DNA of 64,000 bases, from positions 1,000,736-1,064,735 of the forward strand of contig NW_003314321.1 in the NCBI RefSeq assembly GCF_000143415.4, in the 5' to 3' direction. The translations under genes were made by a program, and so were the position numbers. Of this stretch, positions 42,790 to 54,009 are shown one piece after another (position 1 is the first letter of the stretch; every line of letters starts with the position of its first letter). This stretch comes from Selaginella moellendorffii (lineage: Eukaryota > Streptophyta > Lycopodiopsida > Selaginellales > Selaginellaceae). A model generated the notes under the pieces. That model was given only the letters and a program-made list of their open reading frames with translations. It ran no database searches and was not told the DNA's origin.

Positions 42790-44310
42790 CAAAATTCAAA
42801 CAGTCGGAACAAGGATCGGACTAGCCAACCTTCCCAGCATCATGATGGTAGCTTGCGGGTTAGTCCCTGGTGTAGACTTGAACACAGCCGCCGTGGGTAT
42901 GCCAGTCCCACCGCGGATCCACGGGACTCGGGGCTGTAAGTCGAGTCTCGGAACGCTGGAGCTCGTGTTGCGTTCGAAATGCAGGCGCTCGTCTCGCTGA
43001 TGAAAAGCCCTGGCCAGGTGATCGATCTGCAAACCCTCCAGAAATCTGCGGATCGATTCAAGGATCACTACTCGTGGCTTGTGCAGAAGATCGCAGGTGT
43101 TTCCAGGGGCGAGCTCAAGCTCGTCTCGAGGAGCATCGTAGATTCAACCATTATCAGGCCCCGGAAGATCTGGTCAGAGGCGTGGATGCCAACGACCTCG
43201 AGTAGGGCGCTCCCTGGCGTTGAACGTTGACTATAGCATTGCTGGGGCATATCCCCCATTGTCTTGCCCATACTGGGCAAATGCTGCACGACGGAATCCC
43301 AAGCTTTTGCAGATCCCGGGCATCTCCAATTCCGCTCAGGAGCAGCAACTGCGGCTGCCAAGAGCACCCGCGGAGAGGATGATCTCGCTACTGGGTTTGG
43401 AGCTCAGAATCGCTCTGTGTTCATTGCCAAATTCATCCATAAACTGGACTCCAGAAGCTCGTGGAGCTCCGCTGCCTACGAGACAAACTTATGACACCCA
43501 AACAGCAGAAAAATCGAAGAACAGTGCGGGAAGAAGAAGTGTACCTGAAGACCAGAGATGTCGTCGCGTACAGCAACACTTCGAGCTTGCTGGGATGTGC
43601 ATACTCGAGGAGATCCGCCGAGGAGTGCCGGACGCCATCGCTGTCGAAGATCACGCCGCCAACCTTGGTGCCCAGCTTGTGCTCGAACTTGAACCCGTTG
43701 TCGGGCAGCCCGGTCTCCACCAGCGCCCGCTTCAGAGACCGCTGCCAAGCCGGGATGGCGGGCTTGAAAGCTTCGGGCGAATCCCCCGCAGCCCCCACAT
43801 CCTCCTTTACCACAGTTGACTAAGCTTGACTATTTTGGCGTGTTGTTGACCTTCGTTGACTGGTGTTCCCCGCCGAGGACTCGCCCCTGTGACCCGGGAC
43901 ACCATCCTCCGACAGGAATGCTTCATCCGGTGAGGTTTTGTTGTCTGCTTTAAAGAGGTTCACGTGCCATCCTTCCTGCCGCTCCAGAAGCAGCACCGCA
44001 AACTTCACTGAGAGCGTGGCTGCAATTGGGCAGCTAGAAGCACCCCCGCCAACAACAATGTAGTCGAACTGGGCTGCGGGATCGAATGTGGATGCATTCC
44101 TACTTGTTCCTCGAACCTAGTAAGACACACAGAACAATTATCAGTCCAGACTTTGTACAGACTCCAGAAACAACGTCCAACCTCGAACTGAATTTACGAG
44201 CAAAGCAAACATGAACAAGAACACGAGACGACCCAGTACTAAACCCATTCCTGTTGCACGACTTATAGCCAGAGATAGCTTGCAATGTCGCCTGCCTTTG
44301 CATTAATTAA
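42790..44310 (-). pseudogene. HOTHEAD/mandelonitrile-lyase-like GMC oxidoreductase, broken
   Basis: FAD-dependent GMC oxidoreductase remains. Minus-strand pieces in order: a possible signal peptide (IIVLCVLLG); FAD-binding FDYIVVGGGASSCPIAAT, where the family usually has GGGxxGC; LLLERQEGW; IPAWQRSLKRALVETG; NGFKFEHKLGTKVGGVIFD; HSSADLLEYAHPSKLEVLL; LLLLSGIGDARDLQKLGI; a MGDMPQQCY block; and STPGTNPQATIMMLGR near the C-terminus. The region that carries the catalytic WHYHGG histidine is missing. A stop and frame changes separate the blocks. In plants this family acts in cuticle lipid or cyanogenic metabolism, but this copy looks dead. Confidence 0.8.
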
Positions 44311-45478
44311 TGCCGGATACGTGGATGACGCTGCATGCCTGATGGAGAATGGTAACTGATATTGGACAGCGGTTATCCAGCGCTTTCATCAGAACTTTCG
44401 GATTTCAACATGTCTGAGTCCCACTAGAGTCTGAAGTCTGAGTGAGTCCCACTAAAGTTTCTAGTATATGGTAGAAAAATCTAACAAATAAAAAATCTCA
44501 AAATTCGAATCTGCTCTGAAAAGGATACAAGAATTGGTACTCTTTCAGCATTTATCACAATAGCCATGCAAAATTTGCCATCACTTTCTTCCAGGAGATG
44601 AAGTTGGAAGGAGCAAAACCCTGGAGATGATGCCTCTTTTGTGATCGTTCTCTCCCAGATTGGCGTGCTCGAGAGCAATCGGAGTTTCTTTACCAGGATT
44701 TTGGAGTGGAGCACTAGGTACTGCTGCATGTTGCTTGCCAAGAAGAGCATGCCATTCGTCTGGATAAGGTGGACGTTGCACTTGCCAGAAGCACCAAAAC
44801 ACAGAAAAACATTACGGATGTACAAATGAATTTTTTTAAATGATAAGCTAAATTGGGTTAGAGGAGCTGGGAAAGTACGATTTGGCGCATGCGGATCGAG
44901 GGATGACAGCCGACGCCGCATACCCGGGGGGGAGGAGCTGCTTTGGGTGCTCACAGTGCGCTTCCATCGCGGCATTCATTGAAGATGCTTGCTGGAGAGA
45001 GGGGCAAGCGCAAGAGCAAGGCCAAGAACTTCCATCTGGTTGGCAGCGGTGGTACGATTCTCCACTACGGGAAATCCAAGCACCACGACTTCGCAAAGCA
45101 GGGAATCTACGTGTATATGGAGGCCTGGACGCTGTGGGATTGTGAGGACTAACCCAAGGCAGCTGGCTTAACCATCACGGACATGCCAGCTCGGTAGTAC
45201 TACTACTGCGGCCAGAGACATCTTTTACTCGGATACTCGGACACGGTCGACGCAGGAAAGAGGAGCTTAGCTCTCCCTGCAAGTGAAGAACGAGCTGGAT
45301 ACCTGCAGAACATGTTGTACAGTTGGCTGGAACTAAAAGACGAGAAAGCAAAGAACCCACCTATAGTCAAAGAACATATTCGCAAAGGCATAGTCGATGA
45401 GGTCCCTGAGCTTACTTGCATCGATTATGTTGAGTTAAAGGCGGATGAACTATTCAAGCTCAACACTGAAGAGAAACG
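44311..45478. other. Unrecognised ORF fragments
   Basis: Minus strand 44481-44810 holds a continuous frame (NVHLIQTNGMLFLASN, then SFSEQIRILRFF). Plus strand 44980-45494 reads, with frame breaks, FHLVGSGGTILHYGKS, ERAGYLQNMLYSWLELKD and LTCIDYVELKADELFKL. The last part faintly recalls the C-terminal end of pantothenate synthetase, but not enough to assign it. Probably remnants of degraded genes. Confidence 0.3.
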
Positions 45479-45544
45479 TGACAAGGCTGCGTGAGCCTGG
45501 AGCCTTGTCGAGTTGCTCGAGTGTAGCTATTCTTTCTCCAGGCT

Positions 45545-45705
45545 CCTGTCGAGTTGCTGCATAAGCTCCTCTATCCATCCCACTCCAGGCTGTCTGTCCA
45601 TGTCGAAACAAGTGTCCCGCTATGAGCAAACATACTAAACTCCAGGCTCTGACAAGGCTGCGTGAAGTGGGATGGATAGAGGAGCTTATGCAGCAACTCG
45701 ACAGG
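45545..45705. repeat. Perfect 40-bp inverted repeat (hairpin)
   Basis: 45545-45584 and 45666-45705 are exact reverse complements over 40 nt, separated by 81 nt. A direct repeat TGACAAGGCTGCGTGA sits at 45479 and again at 45650-45665, abutting the second arm. Small paired elements (AGCCTGGAG, CTCCAGGCT) lie around it. The structure could be a foldback element, a recent inverted duplication or a small-RNA precursor. Confidence 0.85.
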
Positions 45706-46069
45706 TGCAAGCCATACGCTGAGCTCCACTATGACCTGTTGTTCGTGGTTCCTGAAAACATCTACGGTTCTTTCTCCGAACATTTCTGGTGAAGAACGGG
45801 TATGAGAAATCCCCTGCAACCAGTGAAGCAATTTGTACTGAAGATCGACCTGTAGACTTCGGAATAACAATGCGAACCAAGACTACGCATGAAGCCATGC
45901 ACCAGCTTGATGGCGGCGTACACGCGTAATGGCAAGATCCGCGAGGAGATGTTCCGCCAGGGTCGCTTTTCCACCCCCAATGATTCATACACAAACAACA
46001 AGTCTTGGGGCTTTTTGCTGGGAGGAAGTTAAAAATCTCACGTTACATAAATTTCATAACTGCTTCAGT

Positions 46070-47060
46070 TGAAGTTGGGAACTTCATCTATGTTGAAGTT
46101 GGGAACGAGATCCACGAGTTTGAAGCTGGCGACTCCTCTCGTGAACGCTACCATGAGATCCGCGATGAGCTCGAAAGGTTGCACTCTCGGATGAAGGCTA
46201 CGTATCGGATACAAACCGGGTGGAAAAGCCTAGCGATAGCTTTGGCTCTTGTTGCTACTCTTGACCAATTTGTACGAACTATCACACTGCTACTAAGTTC
46301 ATAGCTAAGCTCTCTGATATCGTATTCTATCAGGTTCCATCGCTTTAGAACGATGGAGGCTGCTCATGAGACGTGATTGATCAGTGGGGGGACATATGTT
46401 TCTCGTGGAGATTATCAACACTGGATTGGATCGGAACATGCCGTGACAGTGAAGACTTGGAGAAATAATTTTCACGAAGAGAAGCTACAAAACAATGCGA
46501 GTACAAAGCGGAGTGCGATGTCCGTGTCACACAACAGTGGAGGCGAAGGGACAAAAAAAAAAGAAGAAACCGTGTTCGCCTCCAAAATGAAAGCAAAGTG
46601 GAAGATATGCTCGTCCATCATAGTTTTGCGGAGCTGCTCGAGTCGATGGTGTTGACAATTACTCTCATTGCGAAGTGAAAGATTGGGTGCCAAGATGAAA
46701 GCGATGGTGATTCTCACGGACTCTCCTCGCTCGTGGATTCCCTGCTAGAGGATTCATTCACCAGGTCAACGGGAATCCTTCAGTGGTGATTTGCGAAGAA
46801 GCTTTGGAAGCATGCGCTTCTTTTTCTGGGGAATCTGTGAAAAGACACGATTGGTCCTCTTTCTTTGCAGTTTCAAATTAATTTCCTCAAGAGACTCTAC
46901 TTCTGCTTCTTTTGGTGGATACTCTCTCACTCATACTCAGGTACATGTTCTACTTTTCTTCTTGGGAGAAGTCTTACGCTTCCTCTTGGAACAGGAGAAA
47001 GATTCTAACACACTTCGTATCTTGGACAGAGCGAGGCCCTTGGCGAGGGCTTCTTCAGGT
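46070..47060 (+). pseudogene. Decayed copy of PPR-DYW 3' end and flank (copy 2)
   Basis: 46078-46360 matches 39885-40270: VEVGNEIHEFEAGDSS, ELERLHSRMK, then broken pieces of the deaminase region (CHTAT lost into another frame). 46380-46560 matches the DYW downstream flank at 40290-40480. The continuation to about 47060 matches copy 3 at 48040-48620 rather than the parent locus. Confidence 0.78.
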
Positions 47061-47069
47061 GCGTTGCTT

Positions 47070-48030
47070 TCGAGTTTTGAGCCCCACACACCTGGAGGTG
47101 AAGAACTCTTAAACTCGTTGGTATGCAGTCTGAGTTTCTTCATGAGCACTTCAATCCACTCAGAGAATATCAGAAGAATCCTTCCTAGCGTCACTTGTAG
47201 CAGCTCCATAGATTTGCTTCAGCTGCTGGAGCATCTTGTTGCACAACCCACGGCTTTCAGGCCTCGACTTGAAAAGTTTCCAGGCACCCGCTTTCCAGGC
47301 TTCGTTCTCGACATCCAGAGCCGCTGGAAAGTAAGAAGTCCCTGCTCAGACTGAGCTTGGTTTGGTGCATTTCCTTATGCAACAGGACTGAGTCAGATTC
47401 TGAAAATGAAAGGCAGTGCTCGCTGCTTGCAAGTTGGACAGACGATCAAGCTCGGATAGGGGAAGCTATCGGCAGAGGTGTGCTGCCCCTGGACGTCCGT
47501 GTACAAAGTGGACGATGCTGCACATTGTCATTAGCCGATTATATATCTTCATGGAATGAGGAAAGTTCTATGTATTGAAATTTTAATGTGAAATTAAATA
47601 TAAATGAAATCATTTAGTACTAAATGCAAATGTTTTATTTAGTAAAGTGTTTAAAATATTAAAAAGAGTGTTAAATAATGCATAATTTACACAACAAGGT
47701 GGCAAATGTTTCTCCTCTTTGGGCCAGTGATTTGCGTTTGAGCTCCTTGAATGGTCTCATGGGTGACTGTCTGGAGCTGCTGCTAGCCTCGGTGGCCTGC
47801 GTTTGCCTCTACTTTGCAGGGTTGAAGTGTTTGCCTTGGAACTCTGCTGCAGCGAGAGAAGATGTTGATGCTTGTTGCCCGCTCCTTGCAAAACAACAGT
47901 GATGCCCTGTTTAAGACGAAGGAACTGCATTGAGTATGCGAGAGTGTGGACGATAGTTTGGTTGACAATCTCGCCTCTGTTGTCAGCTCGCGGTCGACTT
48001 GTTAGCATCTTGTCCTTTGAGGCTTGGAAG
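47070..48030. other. Unassigned region between decayed copies
   Basis: Minus-strand frames (47101-47340 with AWKAGAWKLFKSRP; 47757-48041 with VNQTIVHTLAYSMQFLRL) look coding-like but were not recognised. They may be exon fragments of a degraded gene. AT-rich from 47580 to 47690. Confidence 0.3.
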
Positions 48031-48039
48031 AGCCACAAC

Positions 48040-48620
48040 AACTACTGGTGATCGTTCAGTGGCAAGGAAGATAAAGAAAAGGAAAACGAAAACAGTTCCA
48101 AGACATGAGCTTGCATGGAGATTGGAGAATGGAAGGGACTGCGATGTCCGTGTCACACAACAGTGGAGGCAAAAACAAAAGAAAGAATAAAGGAGCTCAG
48201 TTGATATGCCGTGCTCATGTTGACGAGACTCATTGTGCGCTCCAAGCCGCTCGAGATTATCAGTGCTGGAATCCGGGGAAATCACTGGTGTTGACGATTA
48301 CACTCCTCGCGAGGACGACTTAAAGATTTGCGTGCCAGGATGAAAGCGATGGAGATTCGAGAATAACATGATTCTTTCAACGAGAATCATCCAGTGGAGG
48401 ATTTGCTACGTGGACCGGAAGCATGAGAAGCATTAAACTATCTGCGGAGAAGGGAGAAGGCCTCTCTCTCTCTTATAAATCAGGTACGTATCTTACACTT
48501 TTCTTCTAGGGAAGGGAGTAACATTTTCTCTCGAACAGGTCCCCCCATCGCATAGAAAACACATCCTTTTCTTCCTGGCGGACTACTTTGCGTCTTGGAC
48601 CGAACGAGACCAGCTTTTTC
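48040..48620 (+). pseudogene. Decayed copy of PPR-DYW downstream flank (copy 3)
   Basis: It begins at CTACTGGTGATC, as at the end of the DYW gene (40272), and shares GCGATGTCCGTGTCACAC with copy 2. It then follows copy 2 through the GATGAAAGCGATGG segment to a CAGGTAC/TTTTCTT segment near 48480-48510. It lacks the DYW coding part except its last codons. Confidence 0.7.
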
Positions 48621-48779
48621 CAACCATTCTACTATTCTTGCAATCAAGCAAACTGTGATACTTCTCACATCGTAGCTGCAGGTTCTTATCATAGCGCTCT
48701 TCTTCTTCTTCTTTTTTCCTTTTGCCTTTTCTCATTCTCACTCACTCTTTTGGTTGCAGTAGCGTTTGGCAAAACCAAT

Positions 48780-50220
48780 TTACCGCTGCTCTTCAGCCTC
48801 CGTCACATCTCCATCGTCCTCCTCCTCGGAAGCAGTGGTGGCGCTAGCTTTCCTGGGGCTCAAAACTTCCCCCTCTTCCTTGGAGGATTTTAAGAGCTCT
48901 TGCTTCTCATAAAACACCAATGGCTCAGCTGGGGAAGCGTGGAGATTTGCAAAGAAATCTTGAGCCTGGCTTTGCTGGAGAGGATTACTTTGCATACTCG
49001 GTGCTGCTTGATGGTGATCAAACACTGCATACTCTGGAGGAACCCAGATGCTCCCAAGAACAACAACTTGAGGGGATTTCTGGGCTGCTGTTCCTGGGGC
49101 TACTGTCGCCGGTCTTCTCGTGTGGAGTCGATACTTCTGCTTGATCCAACGAAAAGAAAATCAATCGAATCGACTTCGAGATGAAACTGGATCACTCACC
49201 TGGAGGTGGCTTTTTACTTCATCGTTTGTAAGACCATCTACCTTCATGAGTTCTCGGATTTGCTTTGGAGTGGCAACTGGATCAAGAAGAAGAAACCTTT
49301 AAGAACTTTCGATCGAGCGCTTGAATTCAGAATAACTGTCGCACCTTGGGATCCTCCGAGCTGCTGTAAAGCATTGACAAATCGTCGATGGAGCTCCGGA
49401 GACCAGCACCGCCTCGCCTTTCTTTGTTGGTGTAAAGTAGAGTTTGAGCAAATGCCGCTGCTAGGCATTTGCTGCAAGGAAAGCTCTACTAGAGGCAAAT
49501 TTGACTCGCTGCCTTGAAACTTTATGAAGCCAGTTTTCTTTTGTTCCAGAGATAAGCAAATAGACGAGGAGAGGCAAAGTTCAGCTTGATCCCATTTCTT
49601 GTCTCGCACAAAAGGCGCAAAAGCACCGGAATCAGCTGATGCCGTCGATGATCTGAGAGCTTTTCTTGTCTGAGAAGTGGAAACGAAACTATGAATTCCT
49701 GTGGGAGAAATCTATGAACCACTTACTTCAAATTCTCCATCCTCACGGGGTGATTGCGATGGGAAACAAGCGAGCTGCATCCAATTTTGCTTTGGAGTGG
49801 ATGGTCTTTCCTCAAAATCGCGATGATCCTCGGCCTCGCTCTTGGGCTTTCCAAGAAGAAAGCCTGAGCGATTCTCGAGAAAGAGCTCCAGCTTGGGCGG
49901 ATTTTCCTCTTCCATCTCTGTTTTGTAGCTCTCGTCCAAACATCCCCTGGTCGATTGGATAGCTTCATTGGAAGAGATAAGAAAAGCTTGCAAGGCTAGA
50001 CTGACTGACCATGCCATGGATTACCTTGCTCGAGCAAATTCATGCAGCAGGGAAGCTCTCGCTTGAAAGCCTCAATCTTTTGCCTTTCCTGTTGGAGAGC
50101 TTGCAAATAATCCTCCATCCTCCTCCGAGTTTGCTGGTCACTCGAGTCCCTCTTTACGATCGCGCATCCCAATGTGAGATCCGGCGCCTCTGCTTGCCCA
50201 AATTCCTCCTCTGGATTCAT
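48780..50220 (-). CDS. NIGT1/HRS1/HHO GARP transcription factor
   Basis: GARP/Myb-like repressor group that controls nitrate and phosphate starvation responses in plants. Exons (minus): 50220-50025, 49962-49727, 49669-49345, 49276-49200, 49136-48780, giving 396 residues. Seen: N-terminal coiled-coil [17 protein letters not shown] then LLEQAIQSTR, as in HHO proteins; RKALRS and [14 protein letters not shown]; and the GARP domain [48 protein letters not shown], which is split by introns at the usual places. A DLTLG near the N-terminus is EAR-like. The acidic C-terminus ends VTEAEEQR. Regulation by nitrate or phosphate is inferred from the family. Confidence 0.93.
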
Positions 50221-51060
50221 CGCCGCAGCGAATTTAGATCACGAGACCAGTTGGAGAGAGCGAGAGATGAAGAAGATACGGATATTCGGTGGCCCCCAAA
50301 GTCAGTGCTCGTATATCCCTCGTTAGATACCCGGCCATTGGATGGAAGAAGAAAATACTAGAAGAGGAAGAAAGGATTGGTGCCATAGACCGACGGGTCG
50401 CATTGATTACTCTACCGGGAATCTATGTAGTTTGCCCTTCCATTGCCATTGGCTCTCTAGATTCCTAAGTTCCTAAGCTACCACCATAAGATACTCTGAA
50501 GAAATCCAAACCCCTGGGTCCCCAAATCCCATTTGTGCAACTTGGGCGGGTATCTCACAATCCATCCATCCAGGATAGAAAAAAGGAAAAGAATTCCAAG
50601 ACTAAGATGAGATTTACAAATCTTTGGATCGATTTTGTTACTCGACAATTCTTAGCCTCTGGTTGGGGGAGGGGATATGCGTGTCAGCCGGGATTCTTAC
50701 TCTGGACCCATTCTCCTACAATGATTCCTTTTCTTCCATCATGGTGCCTTATATTCTCACCGATCAGCTTCTCTTTTCTTCGTTGAAAATGTCGATCGTA
50801 ATGTAGCGTTGAGCGATTGCGACCGCGCTGAATCAATCCCGAGATTTGCCCCTCTGTCCGACTAGTATATTTTTAAGCTTGAGTTTGAAGCAGGCTTCTC
50901 TGCCATGTTCAACTGCAAAACATGCACACCTGAACTGGATCCAAAAGCAGAGGAAGACGAGGCATTGCTGTGGTACGCAGCAAAAGCTGTTCCCGGGCAT
51001 TTCTTTTCCTCCGCCACCACATTTGTACTCCAAACTTGAATTAACGGACAAACTATGTCA
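50221..51060. promoter_or_regulatory. Upstream region of NIGT1/HHO
   Basis: Likely promoter and 5' leader of the HHO gene (minus direction). No gene recognised. A GATATTCGGTGGC segment occurs at 50280, inside a self-similar GATAC/GTATAT patch, but no recognised element could be assigned. Confidence 0.3.
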
Positions 51061-51063
51061 GGC

Positions 51064-52376
51064 ATTGGACGAAATGGTCGACTTGGACTTTCTCACTGTC
51101 TCCACCCTTCCAGAACAGTTCCCTCAGCCTATCTGCTCACAGTATCTCGTCACCAAGTAGTCATCCCCGTTCTGTGGCTCGCCACTGTAAAGAATAGGCA
51201 GCACACCGGCAACCTTCTTCTTAGTGAGCATGCCAAGAACAAAAAGCTCAGCGTCTAGTTGCGGGCAGACCTTCACTGCAACGCCTGTCAAGATCTGTCC
51301 CTGAACCAGATTTGCCTTGTAAACTCGAACCGACAAAGAGTCATGCTTGCGATCTTTGAGAGCAACGATTTTCAAATCCTGAAGATAACTCCAAAGATAT
51401 GCGCCCGTGCATTCATGGAGGAGGACTGAATCCATACACAGTCCCGTCAGCCAGCAGGATTCCCACAAGAAGTGTTAGGCCAAATGATCCTTCCTTGAGA
51501 GCCCAAGGATATCTTTGCGTAAATATATACTGGTTCTTCCCGTTGACCATATCCAGCTTCTGGACCTGGATTTCCTGTCTACAGAGCAGCACTGCATACG
51601 CAAACGTCCTGCTCGATTGGGTCATCTTTATAACATCTAGCTTTGCTGTTGTTTCTCCCAAGCATTCCGTGTATAGCTTGGTTAACTCGTACTTGAGCGC
51701 CATAACAAAAGCCACCGACGACCACGATAGAGCGGCTGTGTCCGAAGTGCGGAAAGAATAGCTCGGTTTATCAGAAGAACCTGGAATACCAGACCTGCTC
51801 GTGTCCTGTGGTATGCAACCCCTCCGAAAAGTGGCATTTTCTTCACGGCTTCCCTGCTCCAAGATTTGAATTGCCAGCTGAACTTCTATCTCGTCGCCTT
51901 GAATATATTCGTAACCTACATTCTCCCAATGATATCTCTCACTTGCTGAGCCCTTATCATCCATCTCTTTGTCGCGAGTCCGAGCCTCTTCTAAAGCGAG
52001 ATCAATCAAACTTTTCTGTCCAACTTTTTGGAGAAGATAAGTTGTTGCTGCCTCCACTTCCGGTGCATCCGTGAACTGACTTGTGATCTCCAAGGAGCCT
52101 CAAATGTTGTTGTAGGCATCGCTTTCTTTCTTTTTTTTTGCCGATCGCAGCATAAGACATCGTAGTCTTCTGACGCCTGGACAAAGCCTTTTCTATCGCC
52201 GCCTCAATTATGCGGTCGATGTCTATTAAGAAAAACGAAAATAACAAATCACGCAACGTACCACCACTTGCAAATCCTCCAGCGCGAGACCCGCGGATCA
52301 CGATCGGGGTTTGCTCCGAGCGTCCGTCACCAAGCCCAGTAGACACCGCAAGTTGCCTGATTACCTCCAACTCCAT
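51064..52376 (-). pseudogene. Nuclease-like plus protein-kinase-like protein, frame-broken
   Basis: The minus-strand ATG at 52376 opens MELEVIRQLAVSTG. An intron (AGTG|gtggta ... taatag|ACATCG) joins GGFAS to DIDRIIEAAIEKAL. After an unclear junction near 52110 comes EITSQFTDAPEVEAATTYLL and a region resembling the restriction-endonuclease-like part of fungal-type kinases and Crinkler-class proteins: VMALKYEL, then SSRTFAYAVLL. After a frame break near 51425 a kinase N-lobe follows: SVRVYKANLV, GVAVKVCP (ATP lysine), AELFVLGML, DDYLVTRYCEQI. A second frame break lies near 51140, then LRELFWKGG. The kinase C-lobe with HRD and DFG is absent. Two breaks and the missing lobe suggest a pseudogene, although a sequence error cannot be excluded. 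Confidence 0.55.
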
Positions 52377-52559
52377 GGCGCCCGGCACCAGAGCAAAATG
52401 GCCTAGACAAAATGTGGTAGGGTCCAGATGCCACGACCCAGCAACGCTGGCAATCGGGAAATCGCCCTTCAGCAACGGAAACAACAGCGATTCATCTCCC
52501 GCACCCAAATCCCCTCCCAATACGAACTACGTTGCACTGTGAACCTAAGAGGGTTTCTG

Positions 52560-53990
52560 TTATAGTGTTATCATCTTTTGCATGGTCTCTGTTCGCCAAA
52601 GCTTGTGCCCCACTGTGACAACGCTTGGAACTGCTTCCATCTGGTTTTGAATGTGGTTTCTCATGATTCCAAGAGGATTTTGAGACCACTACAATTACCA
52701 ATCCAGGGAAGAATTAGATATGTGGTGGAGGTGTTTTTATCAGGATGTTTACAGGTCAAGTGGATGGAACCTGTACCCAATAATCCCAACACATGGAGAG
52801 GACATTTAGCAGTGGTTTGTTTTCCTACAGAAGTGTGGGAACTTCTTCACACAGTGGTTGGAAATATGTTTGGACAATGTTTCTGTCAAGAGAATATCAT
52901 CTTGGAGAAAATTCATCACTGTTATGTCCAGTGAAATGGGTTTTGGAAAAAAAGACAGTCTGAGCGTTTGGCTGTTGGCTTGCTCATAGCACTCAAATAT
53001 TAAACATCTATATCATAAACAAAATTTAGAGAATTATATGTTACCTTCGTTAAAATCCACAAAAACAAGATTCAGATCTTAGAAAATCATGTATGTTGAA
53101 ACGAAGAATTGAAGAAGCTTTCACTCTTCATCAAAGCACTCGAGTAACAGGTGCAGGTGCTAGAACACTACACTTACTCTAGTCTGATTACTTCGAGAGG
53201 GGTTGAACCCAGAAGAGTGTCACCAACCTCCTGCAACTACATTTCCTGAAGCAAGAGCTCTTCGTTCCTAGATTACTACCTCAACTCTTGCAGTGTATAA
53301 AATGTATTGGAAATTATACAGTTGCAGTTTTCAGAACACCGGGATCAGTACTATGTGTAGCTCCACGCAAGCAATTCAAAAAGGAAGCCTCCAAGCAGCC
53401 TAACTAATTCTTGTTGCTGACATAAGCATTGTAGCAACGTTTGATTGTGGATTGCATGCAATGTTTGCCAACCACTGTCCCTGGAACGTGGTGTCTGAAC
53501 AAAGCATTGAAAAAATCCTCAAAAACCCTTTTTCTATGGTTTGGTTTTGGCAAGTTGCTATGAATTATGTATGGACAGAAGTTCTTCAAATTGCTCTTCG
53601 TGCATGGAACGATATCTACACGGAACCAGTTAGCTGGAGTTTGTACTCTACTTCGTCCTGGCAGAATCGAACTATGACCAGTTCGGCTTCAACAAGCCCC
53701 AGTAGGGTAACAAAATAATGCGAACCTAACTTTTTTGATCCAGCAAACTCTGAAAGCTTCTTATATTTTCAGCCATGTGGCCTCAACCCATTCAGGATGC
53801 GTTCGGGAAACGGGCGATTCTGTCTCTTCACCATTGCATACTTAGTGCCAATTCATAGGCCTCAGTGAACGCAGTCATCTTGTTCTGTTCTGTATTTTAA
53901 CACATCAACAACACTTTAAAACTACGATGGACTCACATATACTTTACTGTGCTTCCTACTCGCTCTTTCAAAACCATTATTTGTAAACAT
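52560..53990. other. Unrecognised fragments, possibly of a transposon
   Basis: Plus-strand frames 52578-52934 (WMEPVPNNPNTWRGH, then VWELLHTVVGNMFGQCF) and 53452-53718 (NPFSMVWFWQVAMNYVWTEV) are continuous and Trp-rich but were not matched to a family. The sequence lies between two genes and looks like exon or transposon debris. Confidence 0.3.
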
Positions 53991-54009
53991 GCTTAATCTT
54001 GTTATAGTC

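Noticed and set aside
44980-45494. Possible pantothenate synthetase fragment (IDYVELKADELFKL)
   Set aside because: Only a weak similarity over a short stretch, with frame breaks and no active-site motif visible; left unassigned.
46791-47354. 187-codon plus-strand frame with hydrophobic start, like a secreted protein
   Set aside because: It lies inside the segment duplicated at 48.0-48.6 kb, where the frame is not kept; composition is low-complexity Ser/Phe and no motif was recognised.
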